In this document: positions 1 through 5,829 of the stretch, piece by piece
How the letters are laid out: each line of letters begins with the position of its first letter
How positions within the stretch are numbered: the first letter of the stretch is position 1
Source: Oscillospiraceae bacterium
GTDB taxonomy: Bacteria > Bacillota > Clostridia > Oscillospirales > Ruminococcaceae
Direction: 5' to 3'
Assembly (NCBI GenBank): GCA_016296485.1
Contig: JAEDJF010000049.1
Location: 1-10,147 of the forward strand
Length of the DNA: 10,147 bases
The notes under the pieces: model-generated
What the model was told of the DNA's origin: nothing
The model's input: only the letters and a program-made list of their open reading frames with translations
The model's database searches: none
Position numbers and translations under genes: made by a program

Positions 1-6
1 TTTAGC

Positions 7-12
7 AGGAGG
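7..12 (+). promoter_or_regulatory. Ribosome binding site of spoVT
   Basis: A perfect AGGAGG lies 8 nt upstream of the ATG at 21 and fixes that start. The promoter lies outside the window. In Bacillus subtilis spoVT is transcribed in the forespore by sigma-G, but this cannot be checked here. Confidence 0.85.
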
Positions 13-20
13 TTTTATAT

Positions 21-563
21 ATGAAAGCAACCGGTATCGTCCGGAGGATTGACGACCTCGGGCGGGTCGTGATTCCGAAGGAGATCCGCCGCACGATGCG
101 TATCCGCGAGGGCGACCCTTTGGAAATTTTCACGGACAACGACGGAGAGGTTATTTTTAAAAAATATTCGCCCATCGGCGAGCTGTCCGAGTTCGCCGGG
201 CAATACGCAGAAGTTCTTTTTAAGGTGGGCGGAAGCCCGGTGGTCGTTTGCGACCGGGACCACGTGATAACCGCCGCGGGGCTCCCGAAAAAGGAGCTTC
301 TGGAGAGGCGTGTCTCTCCGGCGCTGGAGGACCTTATGGACCGCCGGGCGGTTTACAGTCGCGGCGGCGAGGGCGAACAGCTCCTCTTCCCCGTTGAGGG
401 AATCGACAAATCCGCCCTTGCGGCGGCTTCCATCGTTGCCGCCGGCGACGTCTGCGGAAGCGTCGTCTATCTTTGCTCCGAGGGACGGACAAGAGCCACC
501 GAAGCGGACAACAAACTCGTCGCCGCCGCCGCCAGTTTCCTGGGAAAACAGATGGAAGAATAG
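21..563 (+). CDS. spoVT: Stage V sporulation protein T (AbrB-type regulator)
   Basis: This 180-residue protein matches SpoVT (178 aa in B. subtilis) over its whole length. Residues 1-50 form the AbrB-type swapped-hairpin DNA-binding domain; the start MKATGIVRRIDDLGRVVIPK with the following EIRRTMRI is nearly invariant in SpoVT. Residues from about 55 to 180 form the GAF-like domain that separates SpoVT from the shorter AbrB and Abh proteins. SpoVT is a tetrameric transcription factor that tunes late forespore (sigma-G) genes and spore germination properties. The start is set by AGGAGG 8 nt upstream. The gene stands alone and faces a convergent small gene. It is good evidence for an endospore-forming lineage. 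Nothing is truncated. The family call is nearly certain; the exact regulon in this organism is unknown. Confidence 0.96.
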   Translation: MKATGIVRRIDDLGRVVIPKEIRRTMRIREGDPLEIFTDNDGEVIFKKYSPIGELSEFAGQYAEVLFKVGGSPVVVCDRDHVITAAGLPKKELLERRVSPALEDLMDRRAVYSRGGEGEQLLFPVEGIDKSALAAASIVAAGDVCGSVVYLCSEGRTRATEADNKLVAAAASFLGKQMEE

Positions 564-568
564 CATCT

Positions 569-597
569 ATATTTTATAGTATTATACTATAAAATAT
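569..597. repeat. Perfect AT-rich inverted repeat after spoVT
   Basis: ATATTTTATAGTA (569-581) and TACTATAAAATAT (585-597) are perfect reverse complements separated by TTA. Each arm has a single G or C. It begins 5 bp after the spoVT stop. It lacks the GC-rich stem and clean T-run of a standard intrinsic terminator, so it may be a 3'-end stabilising hairpin, a weak terminator or a protein-binding site. Confidence 0.7.
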
Positions 598-655
598 ATT
601 ATTTCACAGCTGCCAATCCGGAAAACGGCTTATTTATGCGGTTTTTGAGAAAAAG

Positions 656-690
656 AAGAGCTCTTTGCGGCGAAGCCGCAAAGAGCTCTT
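656..690. terminator. 16-bp perfect hairpin, likely backup terminator on the minus strand
   Basis: AAGAGCTCTTTGCGGC (656-671) pairs perfectly with 675-690 around a GAA loop. On the minus strand the stem is followed by CTTTTTCTC, which resembles an intrinsic terminator and would serve as a second stop for the gene at 794-1021. On the plus strand the stem is followed by ACTCAATTAT, so it is a poor terminator for spoVT. Each arm also contains the self-complementary AAGAGCTCTT. Confidence 0.55.
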
Positions 691-716
691 ACTCAATTAT
701 AAGATTTTTAGCCCCC

Positions 717-739
717 GCGCGCCCTTTCCCGGGGCGCGC
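717..739. repeat. GC-rich inverted repeat
   Basis: GCGCGCCC (717-724) pairs with GGGCGCGC (732-739) around a 7-nt loop. No T-run follows on either strand, so I do not call it a terminator. It lies between two stronger hairpins in the convergent spacer. Confidence 0.45.
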
Positions 740-742
740 AAA

Positions 743-780
743 AAATCTCCCGCCCTCTGGGCGGGAGATTTCGCTTTTTT
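743..780. terminator. Bidirectional intrinsic terminator between convergent genes
   Basis: AAATCTCCCGCCC (743-755) pairs perfectly with 759-771 around a TCT loop. On the plus strand CGC and then six T (775-780) follow, ending readthrough from spoVT. On the minus strand the A-run at 740-745 supplies the T-run, 22 nt downstream of the stop of the 75-residue gene. The position between two converging genes fits use in both directions. Confidence 0.8.
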
Positions 781-793
781 CATATTTTCCTTA

Positions 794-1021
794 TTAAAGG
801 AAGCCCTCGGTTTTGCTGTAAGGGCACCAGGGGCGCACTTCGATGATGTTTTTGCATTCAGGGTCGGTGCTTCTTACGTAGAAGCTGTTCTGCCAGCCGT
901 AGGGATCGGGCTTTTCGAGGGGGTCGTAAACGTGGACGATATAGTAGCCGTTGTCGTCCTTATAGGCGCCGTCCTCAATCATATTGTATTTTTTTCCGTT
1001 ATAGTTAACCTCAGTACGCAT
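794..1021 (-). CDS. Small Tyr-rich protein of unknown function (75 aa)
   Basis: I do not recognise this family. The protein has 75 residues with nine tyrosines, several charged residues and two cysteines (C56 and C66). It has no signal peptide or membrane segment, so it is probably a small cytosolic domain; the alternating hydrophobic and polar pattern (EVNYNGKKYNMI, NGYYIVHVYD) suggests beta strands. It is likely real because the whole unit is in place: a plausible promoter (1051-1079), CCTCC in the plus strand at 1029-1033 (GGAGG on the coding strand) 7 nt before the ATG, and a terminator 22 nt after the TAA. It is divergent from the MarR/ABC operon with separate promoters, which does not by itself show a shared role. 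Confidence 0.75.
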   Translation of the reverse strand: MRTEVNYNGKKYNMIEDGAYKDDNGYYIVHVYDPLEKPDPYGWQNSFYVRSTDPECKNIIEVRPWCPYSKTEGFL

Positions 1022-1050
1022 TTTTCAGCCTCCGATAATTTTCTGATTTT

Positions 1051-1079
1051 AGGATACTACAAAAACGGGACAAAAGCAA
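1051..1079 (-). promoter_or_regulatory. Probable promoter of the 75-residue gene
   Basis: On the minus strand TTGCTT (plus 1074-1079) and TATCCT (plus 1051-1056) are separated by 17 bp. This lies about 30 bp upstream of the ATG at 1021. The same TATCCT -10 is found in the tRNA promoter in this window. Confidence 0.5.
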
Positions 1080-1117
1080 TAGAATTTTATCATTCTGTGA
1101 ATTTTGTGTTAAGTCTA

Positions 1118-1145
1118 TTGCAATTAAAAAAATCCGCAGTATAAT
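1118..1145 (+). promoter_or_regulatory. Promoter of the MarR/ABC exporter operon
   Basis: TTGCAA (1118-1123), a 16-bp spacer and a perfect TATAAT (1140-1145) predict transcription from about 1152. This gives a leader of roughly 55 nt to the ACG at 1209, or 150 nt to the ATG at 1305. Confidence 0.75.
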
Positions 1146-1159
1146 ATGAAAGCGCAAAG

Positions 1160-1177
1160 TTGTTGAATATCAAACAA
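1160..1177. promoter_or_regulatory. Possible MarR operator
   Basis: TTGTTGAATATCAAACAA is an imperfect 18-bp palindrome (14 of 18 positions symmetric, outer arms TTGTT/AACAA) just after the predicted transcription start. MarR proteins commonly bind imperfect palindromes of this size near their own promoter and block transcription. That the operon's own regulator binds it is inference. Confidence 0.45.
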
Positions 1178-1193
1178 TTTAATTACCTGCAAA

Positions 1194-1201
1194 AAGGAGG
1201 G
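1194..1201 (+). promoter_or_regulatory. Strong RBS that points to an ACG start
   Basis: AAGGAGGG is the strongest Shine-Dalgarno sequence in the leader. It sits 7-8 nt before ACG at 1209. No ATG, GTG or TTG in the regulator's frame exists between the in-frame TGA at 1164 and the ATG at 1305. Confidence 0.7.
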
Positions 1202-1208
1202 AAGCTCC

Positions 1209-1661
1209 ACGAAAGACAGTAACATCGGCGGAGAAATAAGGTGCCTTTCCCGAAAGATATCGCGCAGCGTTTTCAGTACCGGAAGGCATAAGGAAATCGA
1301 TCGAATGACAAGCTCCAACGGCTGGGTGATAGCCTATATCGGCGACCACCTCGACCGGGACGTTTTCCAGCGCGACCTTGAGCGTGAGTTCGGAATAACC
1401 CGCTCCACCGCCTCAAAAAATATCGACCTCCTCGAAAAAAACGGCTTCATTGAGCGGCAAAAAGTGGACTATGACGCGAGACTCAAAAAGCTCGTGCTCA
1501 CCAAAAAGTCCGAAGACATACTGGCGCTTATGAAGACCGGACGGGAGGAGCTCGAAGCAAAGCTCGTCAAGGGCTTCAGCGAGGAGGAGCTGAACACCCT
1601 CCACAGCTATATTCAAAGACTAATGGCAAATCTTGAAACAAACACGGAGGAAACAGTATGA
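1209..1661 (+). CDS. MarR-family transcriptional regulator, probable ACG start
   Basis: This is a winged helix-turn-helix repressor, the first gene of an ABC exporter operon and probably its ligand-responsive local repressor. Counted from the ACG it has 150 residues, the usual MarR size. Residues 1-40 give the N-terminal dimerisation helix (NIGGEIRCLSRKISRS is typical of the family), 53-79 the helix-turn-helix (FQRDLEREFGITRSTASK), 80-98 the wing with the conserved DARLKKLVLT, and 105-140 the C-terminal dimerisation helices. From the ATG at 1305 it would have only 118 residues and lack helix 1; that ATG has a weak AAGGA 10 nt upstream. A strong RBS precedes the ACG. Its TGA overlaps the next gene's start (ATGA), so the two are translationally coupled. 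The family is certain; the exact start is not. Confidence 0.85.
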   Translation, partial: TKDSNIGGEIRCLSRKISRSVFSTGRHKEIDRMTSSNGWVIAYIGDHLDRDVFQRDLEREFGITRSTASKNIDLLEKNGFIERQKVDYDARLKKLVLTKKSEDILALMKTGREELEAKLVKGFSEEELNTLHSYIQRLMANLETNTEETV

Positions 1662-3406
1662 TAAAACGCCTTGCAAAATCCGTAAGGGAATACAAGCTCC
1701 CCTCCTTTCTTTCGGCGTTCTTTGTGTCGCTGGAGGTAGTGATGGAGGTGCTCATCCCTTTTGAGATGGCCGATATGATCGACCTCGGCATCAACGCCGG
1801 CGATATGGCGGCGGTCACAAAAAGCGGAATTGCCCTCATTATTTACGCCGCCCTCGTAATTCTTTTCGGCAACCTCGCCGGAAGATACGCCTCGACGGCT
1901 GCCTGCGGTTTCGCGAAAAATCTTCGCCACGATATGTATTATAATGTCCAGAATTTCTCTTTTTCAAACATTGATAAATTTTCCACCTCGAGCCTCATAA
2001 CCCGAATGACCACGGACGTCAGCAACGTCCAGAACGCATACCTTATGCTCGTAAGAACGGCGTTCCGCTCCCCGCTCCTGATGATTTTCTCAACGGTCTT
2101 CGCGTTCCGAATCTATCCGAAGCTGGCGGCGATTTTCCTTCTCTGCCTTCCCATTCTCGCCATAGGGCTCAGCTTCATCGTAAAAAAATCCTTCCCGATT
2201 TTCAAACGGGTCTTTAAAACCTACGACCGCCTCAACCTTACGGTTCAGGAGAACCTTCGGGGAATCCGCGTTGTGAAATCCTTTATCCGCGAGGACCACG
2301 AGACCGAAAAGTTTTCTTCCACCTCCGAGGATATTCGCCGGGACTACGTCAGAGTTGAAAAGAACCTTGCCTGGAACGCTCCTCTGATGCAGGGCTGCTC
2401 CTACGGCTGTATGCTGCTCATCTCCTGGCTCGGCGCGAAAGCCATCATCGCCTCCGGCGGCGACCCGGCGGCGGGGCTTTCAACCGGTATGCTCATGAGC
2501 CTTATCACCTACGCGATGCAGATACTTATGAGCGTAATGATGTTCTCAATGGTATTCGTAATGATTATCATTTCCAAGGAGAGCGCCGGGCGTATCTGCG
2601 AGGTGCTCGAAGAAAAGAGCGACCTTGCGAACGGCGAAAACCCGGTTTACGAGGTTTCCGACGGAAGCGTTTCTTTCGACCACGTCTCCTTCCGCTACTC
2701 CAAACAGGCTGACAAAAACTGCCTTGACGACGTCTGCGTCGATATTAAATCCGGCGAGACCGTCGGCATCATCGGCGGCACCGGCTCCTCCAAATCCACC
2801 TTCGTACAGATGATTCCCCGCCTTTACGACGTCAGCGAGGGCTGCGTAAAGGTCGGCGGACGGGACGTCCGGGAGTACGACATCGAAACCCTCCGGGACA
2901 GCGTCGCAATGGTGCTCCAGAAGAACGTGCTCTTTTCCGGAACTGTCCGTGAAAACCTCCTTTGGGGCAACGAAAACGCCACCGACGAAGAAATCAAGCA
3001 CGCCTGCGAGCTTGCCCAGGCGGCGGGCTTCATAGACGAGATGCCCGAGGGCTACGACACCTTCATCGAGCAGGGCGGCTCCAACGTGTCCGGCGGACAG
3101 AAACAGCGTCTTTGCATCGCGAGAGCCCTCCTTAAAAAGCCGAAGGTTCTTATCCTCGACGACTCCACCAGCGCCGTTGACACCAAGACCGACGCTCTTA
3201 TCCGCAAGGCTTTCGCCGAGGAAATTCCCGACACCACCAAGATTATAATCGCCCAGCGCATCTCCTCCGTCAAGGACGCGGACAAAATAATCGTCCTCGA
3301 CGAGGGCAGAATTGTCGCCGTCGGAACCCACGAGGAGCTCCTCGCCTCGAGCGACATCTACCGCGAGGTCTATGAATCCCAGAAAGGAGGTATGTCCGAT
3401 GACTGA
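1658..3406 (+). CDS. ABC exporter half-transporter with degenerate catalytic site (BmrC/TM287-like)
   Basis: This 582-residue protein is a six-helix ABC exporter domain (about 1-320) fused to an ATPase domain (about 335-582). The length fits BmrC/YheI (about 585 aa). Visible motifs are Walker A GGTGSSKST at 373-381, Q-loop Q421, signature VSGGQ at 477-481, Walker B VLILDD at 497-502 and the H-loop region IAQR with Q533. The catalytic Glu after Walker B is Asp (D502), the switch His is Gln (Q533), and the P-loop Gly before Lys is Ser (S378). Such a subunit cannot form a normal catalytic site and needs a partner; the next gene supplies it. The start overlaps the MarR stop (ATGA), with GGAGG 7 nt upstream. 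The likely role is efflux of drugs or other lipophilic compounds across the cytoplasmic membrane; the substrate is unknown. Confidence 0.93.
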   Translation: MIKRLAKSVREYKLPSFLSAFFVSLEVVMEVLIPFEMADMIDLGINAGDMAAVTKSGIALIIYAALVILFGNLAGRYASTAACGFAKNLRHDMYYNVQNFSFSNIDKFSTSSLITRMTTDVSNVQNAYLMLVRTAFRSPLLMIFSTVFAFRIYPKLAAIFLLCLPILAIGLSFIVKKSFPIFKRVFKTYDRLNLTVQENLRGIRVVKSFIREDHETEKFSSTSEDIRRDYVRVEKNLAWNAPLMQGCSYGCMLLISWLGAKAIIASGGDPAAGLSTGMLMSLITYAMQILMSVMMFSMVFVMIIISKESAGRICEVLEEKSDLANGENPVYEVSDGSVSFDHVSFRYSKQADKNCLDDVCVDIKSGETVGIIGGTGSSKSTFVQMIPRLYDVSEGCVKVGGRDVREYDIETLRDSVAMVLQKNVLFSGTVRENLLWGNENATDEEIKHACELAQAAGFIDEMPEGYDTFIEQGGSNVSGGQKQRLCIARALLKKPKVLILDDSTSAVDTKTDALIRKAFAEEIPDTTKIIIAQRISSVKDADKIIVLDEGRIVAVGTHEELLASSDIYREVYESQKGGMSDD

Positions 3407-5321
3407 TAAGAATATCAAAGGCAAAAAAGGCGGTCAACCGGTCAAAAACGTCGATAAAGCGACGGTAAAACGCCTTCTCTCCTATTTCAAACAGTACAGA
3501 TGGAAAATGGTTTTCGTTTTTGTCTGTATCGTCCTCAGCACCGTCGCCAGCGTCTCGTCCTCCGTTTTCATAAAATCCCTCATCGACGACTATATCGCCC
3601 CGCTCATCGGCGTTTCGAACCCGGATTTCTCTGCGCTCATCGGCGCCCTTGCGGGAATGGCGGCGCTCTATCTCACGGGTATTCTCTCCACCCTTTTCTA
3701 TAACCGCACCATGGCGACGGTCACCCACAACATACTCCGGGACATCCGCGACAGTATGTTCCGCCATATGCAGAAGCTCCCCATCAAGTATTTTGACACC
3801 CACTCCCACGGCGACGTGATGAGCTACTACACCAACGACGCGGACACCCTCCGCCAGATGCTCTCCCAGAGCATTCCGCAGGTTATCCAGTCCCTTCTCA
3901 CCCTCACCGCCGTGTTTATCGCGATGCTGATGCAGAGCGTCTGGCTCACGCTCATCGTCGTCGTTTTCACCTTCTTTATGCTAAAACTCCTCGGGAAAAT
4001 AACCTCCAAATCCGGCGGTTACTTTATGAAGTCCCAGCGCTCCATCGCAAACGTCAACGGCTACATCGAAGAGATGATAAACGGTCAGAAGGTCGTAAAG
4101 GTCTTTAACCACGAGGAAAAGGCGAAGGAAGCCTTTGACGAGCGAAACGGCGAGCTTTGCGAAAACGCCACCAACGCCAACAAGCTCGCCAACACGCTGA
4201 TGCCCCTTATGAACGGTCTCGGCTACTTCCTCTACGTCATTATCGCCATCGCCGGCGGCTATCTCGCTCTCGGCGGCGTCACGAACGTGAGCCTCACGGG
4301 CGTTTCGACCCTGACCCTCGGCACCATTGCCTCCTTTCTCCAGCTTTCAAGAAGCTTCTGTCAGCCAATCGGTCAGGTTTCCAACCAGATAAACTCGGTG
4401 ATTATGGCAGTTTCCGGCGCGAAGCGCATTTTTGAGCTCATCGACGAGCCCATTGAGGAAAACAACGGCAAGGTCACCCTTGTGAACGCCACTGAGAAAA
4501 ACGGCATCATCGAGGAGACCGAGGAGCGCACCGAGCGCTGGGCATGGAAAATCCCGAAGGAGGACGGCTCCTTCGAGTACCGGGAGCTCAAGGGCGAGGT
4601 TCACCTTGAGCACGTGGACTTCTCCTACGAGGAGGGCAAGCGGGTCCTCCACGACGTGACCTTCTACGCCGAGCCGGGACAGAAGGTTGCCCTCGTCGGC
4701 GCCACCGGCGCAGGCAAAACCACCATCACAAACCTTATCAACCACTTCTACGATATTGAAAACGGCGTAATCACCTACGACGGCATCAATATCCGGGACA
4801 TCAACAAGGTGGACCTTCGCCGCTCCATGGGCGTCGTTCTTCAGGACGTAAACCTCTTTACCGGAACGGTTATGGAAAACCTCCGCTACGGGCGCCCCGG
4901 CGCAACGGACGAGGAATGTATCGCCGCGGCGCAGCTCGCCAACGCGGACGGCTTTATCCGTATGCTCCCCAACGGCTACAACACTGTGCTTGAGGGCGAC
5001 GGCAGCGGTCTTTCCCAGGGTCAGCGCCAGCTCATTTCCATAGCGAGAGCCGCCGTCGCGGACCCGCCGGTAATGATTCTTGACGAAGCCACCTCCTCTA
5101 TCGACACGAGAACCGAAGCCATCGTTCAAAACGGCATGGACGCCCTTATGTACGGGCGGACGGTATTCGTAATCGCCCACCGTCTTTCGACGGTCCAGAA
5201 CTCCGACGTGATAATGGTCCTTGACCACGGACGCATTATCGAGCGCGGAAGCCACGACAAGCTCATCGCCGAAAAGGGTCGCTATTATCAGCTCTATACC
5301 GGCGCTTTCGAGCTGGAGTAA
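3399..5321 (+). CDS. ABC exporter half-transporter with consensus catalytic site (BmrD/TM288-like)
   Basis: The 640-residue partner subunit has a soluble N-terminus (1-35), a six-helix exporter domain (about 36-345) and an ATPase domain (about 400-640). Walker A GATGAGKTT is at 434-442, Q-loop Q482, Walker B VMILDE at 558-563 with catalytic E563, and H-loop H594. Its signature is LSQGQ (538-542) rather than LSGGQ, which places the defective signature opposite the partner's defective Walker B, as in BmrCD and TM287/288. A hydrophilic insert at about 352-398 (contains TERWAWKIP) precedes the ATPase domain, as I recall for BmrD-like proteins. The ATG at 3399 is preceded by AAAGGAGG (3383-3390) at 8 nt and overlaps the upstream gene by 8 bp. 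An in-frame ATG at 3312 lies inside the upstream gene without an RBS and is not used. Confidence 0.93.
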   Translation: MTDKNIKGKKGGQPVKNVDKATVKRLLSYFKQYRWKMVFVFVCIVLSTVASVSSSVFIKSLIDDYIAPLIGVSNPDFSALIGALAGMAALYLTGILSTLFYNRTMATVTHNILRDIRDSMFRHMQKLPIKYFDTHSHGDVMSYYTNDADTLRQMLSQSIPQVIQSLLTLTAVFIAMLMQSVWLTLIVVVFTFFMLKLLGKITSKSGGYFMKSQRSIANVNGYIEEMINGQKVVKVFNHEEKAKEAFDERNGELCENATNANKLANTLMPLMNGLGYFLYVIIAIAGGYLALGGVTNVSLTGVSTLTLGTIASFLQLSRSFCQPIGQVSNQINSVIMAVSGAKRIFELIDEPIEENNGKVTLVNATEKNGIIEETEERTERWAWKIPKEDGSFEYRELKGEVHLEHVDFSYEEGKRVLHDVTFYAEPGQKVALVGATGAGKTTITNLINHFYDIENGVITYDGINIRDINKVDLRRSMGVVLQDVNLFTGTVMENLRYGRPGATDEECIAAAQLANADGFIRMLPNGYNTVLEGDGSGLSQGQRQLISIARAAVADPPVMILDEATSSIDTRTEAIVQNGMDALMYGRTVFVIAHRLSTVQNSDVIMVLDHGRIIERGSHDKLIAEKGRYYQLYTGAFELE

Positions 5322-5333
5322 TAAAAATAAAGG

Positions 5334-5362
5334 AAAAAAGCGGAGCGTAGCCCCGTTTTTTT
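5334..5362. terminator. Terminator of the MarR/ABC operon, bidirectional
   Basis: AAAAAAGCGGAGC (5334-5346) pairs with GCCCCGTTTTTTT (5350-5362) around GTA, with one A-C mismatch and one G-T pair. Seven T close it on the plus strand, 13 bp after the ABC gene stop. The A-run at 5334-5339 gives six T on the minus strand. Confidence 0.8.
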
Positions 5363-5366
5363 GCGC

Positions 5367-5389
5367 GCCGGCGGATATTATCCGCCCGC
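5367..5389. repeat. ATT-loop hairpin repeat, copy 1
   Basis: GCCGGCGGAT, ATT, ATCCGCCCGC: a 10-bp stem with one C-C mismatch. It starts 5 bp after the operon terminator. A second copy at 7377-7399 has the same loop and nearly the same stem, with a compensated base pair next to the closing T-A pair. Confidence 0.65.
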
Positions 5390-5392
5390 TTG

Positions 5393-5442
5393 CCTTCCCC
5401 TTGAGGGGAAGGTGTCGCCGTTAGGCGACGGATGAGGTTTTT
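5393..5442. repeat. Two-hairpin intergenic repeat, copy 1
   Basis: Hairpin A is CCTTCCCC (5393-5400), TTGA loop, GGGGAAGG (5405-5412). Hairpin B is GTCGCC (5414-5419), GTTA loop, GGCGAC (5424-5429). GGATGAGG and TTTTT follow. The design matches the copy at 5504-5549. From memory, elements of this design are dispersed between genes in gut Clostridia; the number of copies here is unknown. Confidence 0.65.
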
Positions 5443-5477
5443 CCGCCCAGCGAACGCATCGCACCGTTTTACGGTAG

Positions 5478-5497
5478 GGCGGGGTCTTGACCCCGCC
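5478..5497. repeat. 20-bp near-perfect GC palindrome
   Basis: GGCGGGGTC (5478-5486) and GACCCCGCC (5489-5497) are perfect reverse complements around TT. It lies between the two copies of the two-hairpin repeat and is probably another dispersed intergenic palindrome. No T-run follows it. Confidence 0.6.
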
Positions 5498-5503
5498 GAA
5501 AAG

Positions 5504-5549
5504 CCTCCCCTATCAGGGGAGGGGGACCGCGTTAGCGGTGGAAGGGTGG
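5504..5549. repeat. Two-hairpin intergenic repeat, copy 2
   Basis: Hairpin A is CCTCCCCT (5504-5511), ATC loop, AGGGGAGG (5515-5522). Hairpin B is ACCGC (5526-5530), GTTA loop, GCGGT (5535-5539). GGAAGGGTGG follows. The order, loop and tail agree with copy 1 although the stems differ in sequence and keep pairing. Confidence 0.65.
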
Positions 5550-5829
5550 AAACGTTTTAGTTTTTGTTATATTACCCCCATCTCTTTCTGCGGAAAGAGA
5601 CGGGGGTAGCCGCCAGAGAAAACGGGAATCACCTCCTTGCGTTTGCTCCTACAAACGTCTCTCTTGCGGTGCCCAAAAATTTCTGAGGCATTCGCCTTAT
5701 AATAGGAAAAGAGCCCTTTGCGCCAAGAGGATCTTGACCCGCCGTATGCCTTCACATTTCGGGGAGGCTCCGAAGTCAGGCGACCGGCGAAACGTTTCTC
5801 CAAAGTCGCCGAAATAAAACTTCGCGGCG
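5550..5829. other. Gene-poor spacer with a long hairpin; no recognised gene
   Basis: This 280-bp stretch follows the palindromic repeats and precedes the M14 peptidase stop. A 16-bp hairpin with one A-C mismatch (arms 5573-5588 and 5593-5608, TGCG loop) lacks a T-run on either side. A smaller hairpin CGTTTG/CAAACG (5640-5657) has CTCCTA in the loop. The plus strand at 5629-5639 reads ATCACCTCCTT, so the minus strand carries an 11-nt perfect Shine-Dalgarno-type sequence with no ATG, GTG or TTG at a usable distance. A minus-strand open frame of 88 codons (5567-5833, GTG start overlapping the peptidase stop) has codon use unlike its neighbours and resembles nothing I know. I read the stretch as repeat-like non-coding DNA. 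Confidence 0.4.

Noticed and set aside
15..566. 183-codon open frame antisense to spoVT
   Set aside because: It mirrors the spoVT gene almost exactly, has no RBS, and its protein resembles nothing; SpoVT is unmistakable on the other strand.
665..1144. 159-codon plus-strand open frame
   Set aside because: It begins inside a hairpin, runs through a terminator and is antisense to the 75-residue gene, which has better start signals.
3312..3398. N-terminal extension of the second ABC subunit by 29 residues
   Set aside because: The extension lies inside the first ABC gene, has no RBS and is low-complexity Ser/Arg/Pro; the ATG at 3399 has a strong RBS.
2546..3424. 292-codon antisense open frame over the first ABC gene
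   Set aside because: A shadow of GC-rich codon use; the ABC motifs are on the plus strand.
4347..5255. 302-codon antisense open frame over the second ABC gene
   Set aside because: It covers the ATPase domain coding region on the opposite strand; no RBS or recognisable domain.
5629..5639. ATCACCTCCTT as a fragment of 16S rRNA
   Set aside because: Only the last 11 bases agree with a 16S 3' end; the flanks do not match rRNA, so no rRNA gene is present.
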